64,000 nucleotides of DNA from NCBI RefSeq assembly GCF_900184795.1, contig NZ_FXXN01000019.1, positions 95,330-159,329 of the forward strand, written 5' to 3'. Positions within the stretch are counted from its first letter, which is position 1; each line of letters starts with the position of its first letter. A program made the translations under genes and the position numbers. Shown in pieces: positions 38,252 through 47,321 of this stretch. The DNA is from Magnetospirillum sp. 15-1 (GTDB taxonomy: Bacteria > Pseudomonadota > Alphaproteobacteria > Rhodospirillales > Magnetospirillaceae). The notes below the pieces were generated by a model that had not been told where the DNA came from, did not search any database, and was given only the letters and a program-made list of their open reading frames with translations.

Positions 38252-39385
38252 ATGATCGCGCTTCAACTCCTTGCCGCCGTTCTTTTCGCGGGCGGCACAG
38301 CCTATCTGGCCCTGGCGATCCGCCATGTGCTGCGGTATCCGTCCCGGCCCGCCGCGCCCACCGCGCGTCCACCGCTGACCGTGATGATTCCCGCCTACGG
38401 CGCCCCGCCCCGGCTGGCCGAATGCCTGCGCTCGGTATGCTCCCAGGACTATCCGGGGTTCCAGGTGGTGTTCGGCCTGCATTCCCCCGACGACGCGGCG
38501 CGGCCGGTGATCGAGGCGGTGATGGCCGAGTTCCCCCATCTCGACACCGAGCTGGTGATCGACGGGCGGCGCATCGGCACAAATCCCAAGAACGTCAATC
38601 TGGCCAACATGATACCGGTCTGCCGCCACGACATCCTGGTCATGGTGGACAGCGACGTGCTGGTGGAGCCCGGCTTCCTCGACGCCATGGTCCAGCCCTT
38701 CGCCCAGGCGGGAGTCGGCGGGGTGACCTGCCTGTATTCCGGCAATCCCGAGGACAATCTGGCCTCGCGGCTGGGGGCGCTTTACCACAACGACTGGTTC
38801 ATCCCCTCGGTGCTGGTGGACATCTCGCGCCGCGACATGGACATCTGTTACGGCGCCGCCATCGCCGTGAGGCGCCGCGCCCTGGACGGCATCGGCGGCT
38901 TCGAGGCCATGGCCGACGCGGTGGCCCAGGATTTCGTCATGGGCCAGATGCTGCACCGCCACGGCTTCGGCATCCGGCTGGCCGGCTGCTTGGTCTCCAC
39001 CGTGGTCGACGAAGACTCGCTGGCCGCGCTGCAGCGCCACGAACTGCGCTGGAACCGCGCCATCCGGGCGGTGCGCCCCCTGGATCACGGGCTCTCCATC
39101 TTCATGAGTCCGCTGGCCCCCATGGCGGTGCTGGCGATGGTCTCCTGGCCGCTTCCCCTGGCGCTGGGAGCCATCGGACTCCACCTGGCCCTGCGGCAGG
39201 CGCTGCACGTCCTGGTGCGGCGCCGGTTCCGCGTTCCCGCCGTTTCCGCCTGGCTGGTTCCGGTGCGCGAGACACTGAACTTCGCGGTCTGGGCCCGCGC
39301 CCTGCTGGGCCGCAAGGTACAATGGGCGGGAAACACCATGACCACCGGCCACGGCATGAAAATGAAGCGGGCGGGAAACGAGTAG
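38252..39385 (+). CDS. hpnI: hopanoid glycosyltransferase HpnI
   Basis: A 377-residue GT2 enzyme related to ceramide glucosyltransferase. An N-terminal span precedes TVMIPAYGAPPRLAE, VDSDVLVEPGF and QRHELRWNRAIRAVRP (a QxxRW-type motif), with two spans near the end. HpnI adds N-acetylglucosamine to bacteriohopanetetrol on the way to the cyclitol ether head group. The partner genes hpnK and hpnJ are not in the window. It diverges from hpnA, and its stop abuts the end of the following minus-strand gene. Confidence 0.88.
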   Translation: MIALQLLAAVLFAGGTAYLALAIRHVLRYPSRPAAPTARPPLTVMIPAYGAPPRLAECLRSVCSQDYPGFQVVFGLHSPDDAARPVIEAVMAEFPHLDTELVIDGRRIGTNPKNVNLANMIPVCRHDILVMVDSDVLVEPGFLDAMVQPFAQAGVGGVTCLYSGNPEDNLASRLGALYHNDWFIPSVLVDISRRDMDICYGAAIAVRRRALDGIGGFEAMADAVAQDFVMGQMLHRHGFGIRLAGCLVSTVVDEDSLAALQRHELRWNRAIRAVRPLDHGLSIFMSPLAPMAVLAMVSWPLPLALGAIGLHLALRQALHVLVRRRFRVPAVSAWLVPVRETLNFAVWARALLGRKVQWAGNTMTTGHGMKMKRAGNE

Positions 39386-41068
39386 CTAGCCGAACCCGCA
39401 TTCCACCAGCAGGCGGTGAAAGTCGCGCAGGTGCTTCTCGCCCTGGCTGGGGTCGGGCATGGAAGCGACGAACTTCTCCTCGAACTGCTTCTGCCGCAGG
39501 TGCTCGACCACGCGGGCCTTGGCCATGTTGAGGGACTTGCCCTCGATCAGCACGCCCGAGCCGCAGAACTTGACCAGCCGGATGGCCCGCATGGCCAGCG
39601 GATCGTCGGGCTTGTCCACCTTCTCGATGATCTCCTCGGCGGTGAGGTAGCGGACCATCACGTCGTCGACGCGGTCGGCCAGTTCCTTGCGGAAGCCGTC
39701 CACCAGATTGGGGCAGGTGCGCAGCAGCTTGTTGGCGTTGGTCAGCGCCGCCATGCGGGCCGGCGGGGCGAGGCGCACCGGCACCCAGGCATCGATGTGG
39801 TTGGAGCGCCGGATATGGGCGTCCAGCATCTCGGTGAGGATTTCCCCCATGCTCTTGCCCAGGTTCGAGCCGGCCAGGGTAAGGAGGAATTGCAGCCGGA
39901 CACAGCCGTCGGACAGCGCCCCCAGCAGCAATTCCAGCGCCTGGGGCGCCGAGACCGACGCCCCTCCCGAATTGAGCACCCGGGCGCCGCGCTGCAGCAG
40001 CGCCTCGGCCATGGGCGGGCCGCCCACCACCCGATCCTTGTCCACCAGCCGGGTCAGCAGCTTGTGGAACATCTCGTATTCCTGGGAGGAATCGTTGCGC
40101 GACAGGGGATTGGTGCCGCCCGCCTCGCGCACCACGCGGCCCATCAGCACGTCCCGGCTCTGGGGCAGCGAGCCTTCGGCGAACAGCTTGTTCAATTCGG
40201 TGAAGGTCTGGGGGGCGAACTTGGCGGCCTCCGCCGCGCCCTCGGTCAGGCTGACGATGGTGCACAGCGCCGCCGACAGATTGGACTGGAAGCCCAGCAG
40301 GTCCTGAATCACCTGGGCGGGCACGGTGAGGTCGGCGATCACCGCGTCGATCTCCACCATGTTGCCCTTGGCCTCGGGCTCGGCGGACCAGGTGATCAGC
40401 AGGTCCAGCTTGCCGAACCACGAGCGCTTCTCCAAAAGCGCCAGGGCCATGTACGAGCGCAAGGCGAAGGTGTCGCCCTTGGCCGCCGCCACCGCCTCGG
40501 CGAAGGTTTGCGGCGCCTTGGGCTTCTTGGCGGCGAAGTCCTTGGCGCGCTTGCCCAGCGCCTCCCACGACTTGTCGAGGAAATCCTTGCGCGCCTTGCC
40601 TTCCTCGCCCGACGCCTTGGCCTGCAGGGTCGAGACCCGGTCGATGGCCGAGAACAGCAGGTTGCCCTTGTCGCCGAACCGCTTCATCTCCTTGGCGTCG
40701 TGCAGCAATTCGAAGGGCGTCACCAGCGCCTCGTCCAGATACTTGCGCAGCAGCTTGCCCATGGTGGTGCGCGCCGGCTGGGCGTAGAAATCCTCGAGGT
40801 CGGAACAGAGCGGCGCCTCGGTGATAGTGGTGAGCGTGGGATCGCCGGCGGCCTTCTCGGTCGCCTTCTTCTCCATGATGATGGTTTCGGAATGGGTACC
40901 GTCGATACGCTCGAAATCCTTGACCACGCGCACCGCCGCGTGGTTGCCCGCCTGCAGCAGGTTCTCGGCGAAGGCCTTGGCCTTGGCCTCGTCGGGCGCC
41001 ATCTCGGCGATCACCCAGTTCTTGTCGGCCAGCACCTGGACCTCGTAGGAGGTCTTCGAGCCGCTCAT
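39386..41068 (-). CDS. unrecognised 560-residue protein
   Basis: I do not recognise a family. The protein is soluble, mostly helical by composition, and has no signal peptide or membrane span. A small alpha-beta N-terminal region (SYEVQVLADKNWVIAEMAPDE, about 1-70) looks like a short sensor-type domain. The rest contains helical repeats with conserved-looking spots such as GSNLGKSMGEILTEMLDAHI and CPNLVDGFRKELADRVDDV. The start overlaps the stop of the Sel1-repeat gene (ATGA), so the two are translated together. Both diverge from the PPTase-NRPS pair. Confidence 0.8.
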   Translation of the reverse strand: MSGSKTSYEVQVLADKNWVIAEMAPDEAKAKAFAENLLQAGNHAAVRVVKDFERIDGTHSETIIMEKKATEKAAGDPTLTTITEAPLCSDLEDFYAQPARTTMGKLLRKYLDEALVTPFELLHDAKEMKRFGDKGNLLFSAIDRVSTLQAKASGEEGKARKDFLDKSWEALGKRAKDFAAKKPKAPQTFAEAVAAAKGDTFALRSYMALALLEKRSWFGKLDLLITWSAEPEAKGNMVEIDAVIADLTVPAQVIQDLLGFQSNLSAALCTIVSLTEGAAEAAKFAPQTFTELNKLFAEGSLPQSRDVLMGRVVREAGGTNPLSRNDSSQEYEMFHKLLTRLVDKDRVVGGPPMAEALLQRGARVLNSGGASVSAPQALELLLGALSDGCVRLQFLLTLAGSNLGKSMGEILTEMLDAHIRRSNHIDAWVPVRLAPPARMAALTNANKLLRTCPNLVDGFRKELADRVDDVMVRYLTAEEIIEKVDKPDDPLAMRAIRLVKFCGSGVLIEGKSLNMAKARVVEHLRQKQFEEKFVASMPDPSQGEKHLRDFHRLLVECGFG

Positions 41069-42261
41069 GACGAGGCCTCCGCCGTGCGGCGCCTTTTCTC
41101 CAGTGCCGCCGCCTGTACCTCGCCGCGCGCATCGCCGGAGGAGGCGGCGCGGCGGAACCAGCGGATGGCGGCCTCGTCGTTCTTTTCCACGCCCAGCCCC
41201 AGGGCCAGCATGGCGCCGTAATTGTACTGGGCCTCGGCCAGTCCCTGTTCGGCGGCGCGGCGGCACATCATGGCCGCCTCGGTGGGATCGGCGTCGGTGC
41301 CGCGCCCCTGGCGCAGCATGTTGGCCAGGTTGTGCAGGGCCGAGGCGAGGCCGAGATCGGCGGCCTGGCGGTACAATTCCACCGCCTGGGTCTCGTCCCG
41401 CTCGACGCCCGAGCCGGATTCGTACAGCGCCCCCAGGGCGAAGATGGCGCCGGCATCGCCCTGATCGGCGGCCTGACGGAACCACTTGGCCGCCACTTCG
41501 GGGCTGGCCTCGACACCACGGCCCTGGCTGATCATGTTGCCCAGGTTGAACTGGGCCGCCGCGTCGCCCTGCTTGGCCGCCTCGCGGAACCATTTCAGCG
41601 CATGGGCGTTGCTCTGCGCCACCCCCAGGCCCAGATCGTACATCACCCCCAGGGAATACTGGCCGCGCGCGTCGCCGGCCTTGGCCGCCTGGGTGTAAAG
41701 CCGCACCGCCTCGGCCAGATCGGGGGACACCCCCTTGCCCTCGCGGTAGGCGTTGCCCAGCGCCACCATGGCGGCGGCATCGCCCCGCTCCACGGCGGCA
41801 CGCAATTGGGCCGGGTCCTCCACGGACTCGCCGATATGCAGGGGATCGGTCTCCACCTCGATCTCGGGCAGGGCGATCATCCTGGGGCCGGGCTCGGGAG
41901 CGGGCGGCGGCGGCGGGGAAGCGATTTCCGGTTCGGGCGCCGCCGGCGGCGGCGGGGCTTCTTCCACTGGAGGAGAGCCGTAATCCGGGCGCGGCACCGG
42001 CTGCGACCGGCCGGGCAGGTCGTCGACCCGACGCCGCACGTCCACCCCCTCGGCCGCCATCTTCTTGAGCAGCGCCATGGCGTCGGCATTGCCCTGACGC
42101 GCCGAGCGCACCAGCCAGACCACCGCCTCGTCCAGATCGCGCTTGACCTGATAGCCCAGGCGATAGAGGTCGCCGAGCTTGAACTGGGCGACCGGATCGT
42201 TTTCCAGCGCCAGAGTGCGATAACGGGTGACGATCTCAGGTTCACGCGCCATTCTGGCCAT
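41065..42261 (-). CDS. Sel1-repeat (TPR-like) protein
   Basis: About 398 residues with no signal peptide. Sel1-type repeats appear near residues 15-70 and again from about 155 to 385 (repeating cores such as AQFNLGNMISQGRGVEASPEVAAKWFRQAA, broken here by position). Between them is a Pro/Glu-rich linker (about 85-130). Sel1 repeats build protein-binding scaffolds. The start may be ATG 42252 rather than 42261. It is coupled to the unknown 560-residue gene and its 5' end lies only about 60 bases from the divergent PPTase start, so they share a promoter region. Confidence 0.85.
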   Translation of the reverse strand: MARMAREPEIVTRYRTLALENDPVAQFKLGDLYRLGYQVKRDLDEAVVWLVRSARQGNADAMALLKKMAAEGVDVRRRVDDLPGRSQPVPRPDYGSPPVEEAPPPPAAPEPEIASPPPPPAPEPGPRMIALPEIEVETDPLHIGESVEDPAQLRAAVERGDAAAMVALGNAYREGKGVSPDLAEAVRLYTQAAKAGDARGQYSLGVMYDLGLGVAQSNAHALKWFREAAKQGDAAAQFNLGNMISQGRGVEASPEVAAKWFRQAADQGDAGAIFALGALYESGSGVERDETQAVELYRQAADLGLASALHNLANMLRQGRGTDADPTEAAMMCRRAAEQGLAEAQYNYGAMLALGLGVEKNDEAAIRWFRRAASSGDARGEVQAAALEKRRRTAEASS

Positions 42262-42318
42262 CCATCCCGAGGAAACTGCTCAACAGAATGCCGTAACGGG
42301 ACGGCGGAGTCGACGCTA

Positions 42319-42927
42319 TTGGACACAGTACGATTGGATGGTCGGACCTGGCTTTACACCGGCATCGCCGCCAGCGCCGAGGCCCGGTCGCGACAGCTTG
42401 TCCGCCATCTGGGCGGCCGGTTAGGCCGGCCGGAGGGCGAGATCGCCATCGGGCGCGATTCCTTCGGCAAGCCCTTCCTGGCCGCTCCGGCCATGGAGTA
42501 CTGGTTCAACGCCTCGTCCTGCGACGGGCTGATGCTGATCACCGAATCGCATGACGGTCCGGTGGGCGCCGATCTGGAGACGCTGGAGCGTTGCCGCGCC
42601 GTGTGGGAGGACGCCGCCCGGGAATTCCCGCCGGCCGAGCAGGCGCTGCTGGCCGGCCTGCCCCTCCGGGACCGCCCGCTGGCCTTCACCCGGTTGTGGA
42701 CCGCCAAGGAAGCGGTGCTGAAGGCCCGCGGCACCGGCATCGTCGACGGGCTGGCCGAACCCGATCTGTCCTTTCTGCGCGATTTGGCTGCCCCGCCCCC
42801 CTGGCAGCCCACCAATGTCAACGTAGGACGTGACCGTTATGCCTTGACTTGGTATACCCTCACCATCGTCGAGGTCAGGGCCATCGCAGCGCGCGCCGAA
42901 TCCTCGCCAAATCCGGGAATGACGTGA
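42319..42927 (+). CDS. Sfp-type 4'-phosphopantetheinyl transferase
   Basis: A 202-residue enzyme that loads the phosphopantetheine arm of coenzyme A on carrier domains. The family motifs GADLETLER and RLWTAKEAVLKARGTG are intact, as is SFGKPFL upstream. No ATG opens the homologous region; I use TTG 42319, with GGAG nine bases upstream. Its stop overlaps the GTG of the NRPS gene, so the pair is translationally coupled and the NRPS carrier domain is its obvious substrate. Confidence 0.85.
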   Translation: MDTVRLDGRTWLYTGIAASAEARSRQLVRHLGGRLGRPEGEIAIGRDSFGKPFLAAPAMEYWFNASSCDGLMLITESHDGPVGADLETLERCRAVWEDAAREFPPAEQALLAGLPLRDRPLAFTRLWTAKEAVLKARGTGIVDGLAEPDLSFLRDLAAPPPWQPTNVNVGRDRYALTWYTLTIVEVRAIAARAESSPNPGMT

Positions 42928-45900
42928 CACAATCCTTGCCTTGCGCCCTGATCGGGCCCCGTGATCCTTCGCTGATTCGCGACGAGACCCTGTGGGAAAT
43001 CTTCTCCGCCAGCGTGCGGGTGTTTCCCAACACCGCCGCCGCCACCTTCGGCGATCTCACCCTGACCTATGCCGAATTGTCGGCCCGCGCCCAAGCCGTG
43101 GCCCGTGCCCTGGCGGCGCGCGGCATCGGACGAGGCGATTTCGTCGGGCTGTGGATGAGCCGTTCCCTCGACTTACACGTGGCTCTGCTGGGAATCCTGG
43201 CGTCGGGCGCCGCCTATATCCCGTTCGATACCGAAGCACCCGCCGATCGGGTGGCCGAGTGCCTGGACGATTGCGCCGCCAAGGCGCTGATCGTCGACGC
43301 CTTCACCATGGGCGGCATCACCGGCGCCATGCCGTCCCACACCCTGATCCTGCCCACCCTGGAACAATCGGCGCCGTCCGGGACCTCGCCCGATCCGCGC
43401 GCCCAGGGCGCCAGTTCGGCCGATCCGGCCTATGCCATCTACACCTCGGGCTCCACCGGCAAGCCCAAGGCCATCGTCATCAGCCACGCGAACATCTGCC
43501 ACTATCTGCGCGCCGCCAACTCCATCTACGGCCTGCGCTCCGACGATGTGGTGTTCCAGGGCGCCTCGGTGGCCTTCGACCTGTCGCTGGAAGAGATTTT
43601 CGTCCCCTATCTGGTGGGTGCGCGCCTGTGGATCGCCGGCCGCCGCACCCTGGCCGAGGCGGACCAATTGCCGCGCGTGCTGGCCGAGGCCGGCATCACG
43701 GTGCTGGACACGGTGCCGACCCTGCTCGGTCTGCTGCCCGGCGACATTCCCGGCCTGCGCGTCATCATCCTGGGCGGCGAGGCCTGCCCCCCCGCTTTGG
43801 CCGAGCGCTGGTGCCGTCCGGGGCGGCGTATCTTCAATTCCTACGGCCCCACCGAGACCACCGTGGTGGCCACCGTGGCGGAAGTGCAAGCCGGCAAGCC
43901 GGTGACCATCGGCCGCCCCATCCCCAATTACGTCTGCCACGTGGTGGATGATTTCACCCAGCCGGTCGCCCCCGGCGCCACCGGCGAACTGCTGATCGGC
44001 GGACCGGGTGTGGCGGCGGGCTATCTCGGCCGCCCCGAGCTGACCGCCGAGAAGTTCATCCATAACCCCTGGGATACGGACGGCGGCGCCCCGGTGCTCT
44101 ACCGCTCGGGCGATGCGGTGGCGGTGGACGAAAACGGCGACATCACCTTCCACGGCCGTATCGACGATCAGGTGAAGATCCGCGGCTTCCGCGTCGAGCT
44201 GGGCGAGATCGAGGCCCGCCTCTCCGCCCTGCCCGGCGTCAATCAGGCGGCGGTATCGTTGCGCACCGACGACGGCATCGAGCGACTGGTGGCGACCATC
44301 GTGCCCGAGGCGGGGGCCAGCATCGAGGGCGGCGCCCTCAAGGAAGGCCTGCGCGGCCAGTTGCCCGCCTACATGGTGCCGTCCCACTTTCTGGTGGTCG
44401 ACGAACTGCCCCGCCTGATCTCGGGCAAGCTGAACCGCAAGGCGCTGAAGGGCTTTCCCCTGGACCTGTCGGTGGGCGGCGGCGAGCAGGAAGAGCCGGC
44501 CACCCCCACCGAGGCGGCCCTGCTGGAGGCCGCCCGGCGGGCGTTCCCCGGCCAGGCCATTCCCTTCGAGGCCGATTTCTTCCTCGACCTCGGCGGTCAT
44601 TCGCTGCTGGCCGCCAAGTTCGTCTCGGCGGTGCGCGAAACGCCGGCCCTGGCCAGCCTGACCCTCAACGAGATCTATTCCGCCCGCACCCTGCGGGCCA
44701 TGGGAGCGCTGCTCGACGCCCGCGCCCCCGCCCCCGGCGCCAAGGCCGCCGACCTGTCCTTCGACCCGCCCACCCTGAAACGCCGGTTCCTGTGCGGTCT
44801 GGCCCAGGCCGTCGCCATGCCGTTCATCCTGGCGCTGACCACGGCGCCGTGGCTGGGCGTGTTCATTTCGTACATGCTGCTGTCGGGCGAGGATGCCAGC
44901 TTCCTCAAGGAGATGAGCACCCTGATGGTCACCTATGCGGTGATCAATGTGGGCACCGTCACCGCCTCCATCGCGCTGAAATGGGTGATCCTGGGGCGGA
45001 CCAGGCCCGGACGGCACAAGCTGTGGGGGCCCTATTATTTCCGCTGGTGGCTGGCCCAGCGCGTGGTCAGCGTCGCCCACATCAAGTGGTTCCAGGGCAC
45101 GCCGATCATGAGCATCTACCTGCGCCTGCTGGGCGCCAAGGTGGGCAGCGACTGCGTGCTGTCGGAAATGGAAGCCGGCGCCTTCGATCTGGTGAGCATC
45201 GGCAACGGCGTGTCCATCGGCGGCAAGACCCGGCTGGCCAATGCCGAGGCGATCGGCGACGAGCTGGTGATCGGCACCATCGCCATCGGCGACGACGCCT
45301 ATATCGGCACCTCCTGCATGATCAGCCACGGCGTGGTGATCGAGACGGGCGGCGAGCTGGGCGACCTGACCTCCGTCGCGCCCGATGTGCGGGTGGGCCG
45401 CTACGAGCATTGGGACGGCTCGCCCGGCCGCAAGGTGGGCATGGTCGACGCGGCCGCCCTGCCCGAGGCCGCCCAAGCCAGCTTCGGCCGCAAGCTGGGG
45501 CTGACCCTGCTCTATGGCCTGATGCTGGTGGTCCTGCCGCCCATCAGCCTGCTGCCCATCTTCCCGGCCTTCTCCATTTTCGAGCGCCTGAGCGACGTCC
45601 TGGTGGGCGGCGAATACGCCACCATCCTGCCGCTGCTGGCCTGGCCCACCGCCATGGCGCTGATCGCCGTCACCGTGCTGCTGATCGCCATCGTGCGCTG
45701 GTCGGTGCTGCCGGTGGTGACGGCGGGCAGCTATTCCATCTATGGCGGCTTTTACGTCCGTAAATGGATCGTCGCCCTGGCCACCGAGCTGATGCTGGAG
45801 ACCCTGTCGTCGCTCTACGCCACCGTCTACATGCGGCTGTGGTACCGCCTGATGGGCGCCAAGATCGGCAAGGACGCCGAGATTTCCTGCAATCTGGCCG

Positions 45901-46901
45901 GGCGCTACGACCTGACCGATATCGGGCCGGGCTGCTTCATCGCCGACGAGGTGGTGCTGGGCGACGAATGCGTGCGGCGCGGCTGGATGGTGCTGGAACC
46001 GGTGAAGACCGAAGCCCGCGTCTTCGTCGGCAACGACGCGGTGGTGCCGCCCGGCGCGGTCATTCCCACCGGCACGCTGATCGGCATCAAGTCGCGCCCG
46101 CCGACCAATGCCGAGATGTCGCCCGGCGACACCTGGTTCGGCAATCCGCCGTTCAAGCTGCCGGTACGCCAGCGCTTCGACGACGTGGGTTCCAACTGGA
46201 CCTTCGCGCCGCCCCTGTGGCGCCGGGTGTTGCGCGCCGTGTTCGAGGCCTTCGCCGTCTCGTTGCCCACCGCGCTGTTCATCACCTTCGGCATCCTGAC
46301 CGTCGACCTGCTGGCGCCCAGCATCCTGGCGCGGGACTACGCCATCGTCCTGCCGCTGTTCGTCGCCGCCTCGGTGGCCATTTCCTTCTCGCTGGCCCTG
46401 TCGTCGGTGGCGGTGAAGTGGCTGATGATGGGGGTCTACCGCCCCACCGCCAAGCCCATGTGGTCGTGGTGGGCGCTGCGGACCGAAGCCGTGGCGGTAA
46501 TGTATTGGGGCCTGGCGGGCAAGGTGCTGCTGGACCACCTGCGCGGCACGCCGTTCCTGCCCTGGTTCCTGTGGCTGTACGGCTGCCGCTTCGGCTCCGG
46601 CGTGTTCATGGACACCACCGACATCACCGAGTTCGACTGCATCGAGGTCGGCGATTTCTGCGCCATCAACTCGCTGTCGGCGCTGCAGACCCACCTCTAC
46701 GAAGATCGGGTGATGAAGGTGGGCCGCGTCAAGCTGGGCACCGGCGTCACGGTGGGTTCGGGTTCGACCGTTCTCTACGACACCGATGTGGGCGACTTCG
46801 CCCGCGTGGGCAAGCTGACCATCATCATGAAGGGCGAAGGCCTTCCCGCCCATTCCCAATGGGAGGGCGCGCCCGCCCAGACGGTTACCGTCCGGTCATG
46901 A
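42924..46901 (+). CDS. Pls/PosA-type membrane non-ribosomal peptide synthetase
   Basis: This 1,325-residue protein has one adenylation domain (about 10-520; YTSGSTGKPKA near 173, SYGPTETT, SGKLNRKAL), one carrier domain with the phosphopantetheine serine near residue 560 (DLGGHSLLAAK), and then three pairs of membrane spans (about 630-690, 855-935, 1105-1170). Each pair is followed by a hexapeptide beta-helix acyltransferase-like domain. There is no condensation, epimerisation or thioesterase domain. This is the layout of epsilon-poly-lysine synthetase (Pls/PosA family), which makes homopolymers of an amino acid. Two acidic residues in the hand-read specificity code (Glu239, Asp278 by PheA numbering) suggest a basic substrate. 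Start GTG 42924 overlaps the PPTase stop. Confidence 0.93.
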   Translation: MTQSLPCALIGPRDPSLIRDETLWEIFSASVRVFPNTAAATFGDLTLTYAELSARAQAVARALAARGIGRGDFVGLWMSRSLDLHVALLGILASGAAYIPFDTEAPADRVAECLDDCAAKALIVDAFTMGGITGAMPSHTLILPTLEQSAPSGTSPDPRAQGASSADPAYAIYTSGSTGKPKAIVISHANICHYLRAANSIYGLRSDDVVFQGASVAFDLSLEEIFVPYLVGARLWIAGRRTLAEADQLPRVLAEAGITVLDTVPTLLGLLPGDIPGLRVIILGGEACPPALAERWCRPGRRIFNSYGPTETTVVATVAEVQAGKPVTIGRPIPNYVCHVVDDFTQPVAPGATGELLIGGPGVAAGYLGRPELTAEKFIHNPWDTDGGAPVLYRSGDAVAVDENGDITFHGRIDDQVKIRGFRVELGEIEARLSALPGVNQAAVSLRTDDGIERLVATIVPEAGASIEGGALKEGLRGQLPAYMVPSHFLVVDELPRLISGKLNRKALKGFPLDLSVGGGEQEEPATPTEAALLEAARRAFPGQAIPFEADFFLDLGGHSLLAAKFVSAVRETPALASLTLNEIYSARTLRAMGALLDARAPAPGAKAADLSFDPPTLKRRFLCGLAQAVAMPFILALTTAPWLGVFISYMLLSGEDASFLKEMSTLMVTYAVINVGTVTASIALKWVILGRTRPGRHKLWGPYYFRWWLAQRVVSVAHIKWFQGTPIMSIYLRLLGAKVGSDCVLSEMEAGAFDLVSIGNGVSIGGKTRLANAEAIGDELVIGTIAIGDDAYIGTSCMISHGVVIETGGELGDLTSVAPDVRVGRYEHWDGSPGRKVGMVDAAALPEAAQASFGRKLGLTLLYGLMLVVLPPISLLPIFPAFSIFERLSDVLVGGEYATILPLLAWPTAMALIAVTVLLIAIVRWSVLPVVTAGSYSIYGGFYVRKWIVALATELMLETLSSLYATVYMRLWYRLMGAKIGKDAEISCNLAGRYDLTDIGPGCFIADEVVLGDECVRRGWMVLEPVKTEARVFVGNDAVVPPGAVIPTGTLIGIKSRPPTNAEMSPGDTWFGNPPFKLPVRQRFDDVGSNWTFAPPLWRRVLRAVFEAFAVSLPTALFITFGILTVDLLAPSILARDYAIVLPLFVAASVAISFSLALSSVAVKWLMMGVYRPTAKPMWSWWALRTEAVAVMYWGLAGKVLLDHLRGTPFLPWFLWLYGCRFGSGVFMDTTDITEFDCIEVGDFCAINSLSALQTHLYEDRVMKVGRVKLGTGVTVGSGSTVLYDTDVGDFARVGKLTIIMKGEGLPAHSQWEGAPAQTVTVRS

Positions 46902-47116
46902 GCGAACCGCTCAAACGCTCGGTCAAGATCGCCGGCCACGCCACCAGCGTGACGCTGGAGGCCGAGTTCTGGGACTGCCTGCGGGAGATGGCCCAGGACC
47001 GGGGCCTGTCCGTCAACCAGATGGTGGCCGAGATCGACTGCTCGCGCGGCGGCAACCTGTCCTCGGCCATCCGGGTGTTCGTCCTCAACGAACTTAAAAG
47101 ACAAGCCGCCGGGTAA
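46898..47116 (+). CDS. ribbon-helix-helix domain protein (RHH_4-like)
   Basis: A 72-residue protein of the ribbon-helix-helix type: a beta strand (HATSVTLEAEFW) and two helices (CLREMAQDRGLSVNQMVAEI, SSAIRVFVLNELKRQ). Such proteins bind DNA as dimers. The ATG overlaps the NRPS stop, so it is made with the synthetase and may feed back on this locus. Its stop codon sits in the loop of a 10-bp hairpin. Confidence 0.85.
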   Translation: MSEPLKRSVKIAGHATSVTLEAEFWDCLREMAQDRGLSVNQMVAEIDCSRGGNLSSAIRVFVLNELKRQAAG

Positions 47117-47127
47117 CCCCGGCGGCT
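47104..47127 (+). terminator. Hairpin over the RHH stop codon
   Basis: AGCCGCCGGG (47104-47113) pairs perfectly with CCCGGCGGCT (47118-47127), and the TAA stop lies in the loop. No T run follows, so it is an imperfect terminator or a stability element for the NRPS message. Confidence 0.5.
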
Positions 47128-47147
47128 GTCGTCGCGAACTCCCGATC

Positions 47148-47252
47148 CTACTTGCTCAGCCGGCTCAGCACGAACCAGGCAAGCCCGCCGGTCACCGCCA
47201 GGATGAAGCCCAGAAACGCCAGGGCGATCACGGCATTGTCGTCGATAACCAT
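47148..47252 (-). CDS. 34-residue single-span membrane peptide
   Basis: A short frame begins at ATG 47252 behind GGGGGAGGAC and encodes 34 residues: a short polar start (MVIDDNAV), one hydrophobic span of about 21 residues, and a basic end (SRLSK). It resembles in form the tiny subunits of respiratory oxidases (CydX, CcoQ, CcoS), but I cannot match it to one. Two FNR-type boxes upstream suggest expression under low oxygen or nitrogen oxides. Confidence 0.6.
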   Translation of the reverse strand: MVIDDNAVIALAFLGFILAVTGGLAWFVLSRLSK

Positions 47253-47280
47253 AACTGTCCTCCCCCTCGGAAAACACGTC

Positions 47281-47294
47281 TTGACGCATGTCAA
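47281..47294. promoter_or_regulatory. FNR/DNR-type box 1
   Basis: TTGACGCATGTCAA is a perfect inverted repeat (TTGAC-N4-GTCAA). It lies between the 34-residue membrane gene and the FlaF-like gene. Its centre is exactly 41 bases from that of the second box. Confidence 0.75.
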
Positions 47295-47321
47295 GACTAG
47301 CAGGGTAGGTAGCGGCCGGCT

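Noticed and set aside
43173-46859. A 1,228-codon open frame on the minus strand opposite the NRPS
   Set aside because: It is a codon-bias shadow of the GC-rich plus-strand gene; its translation is low complexity (His, Gly, Gln rich) and shows no domain.
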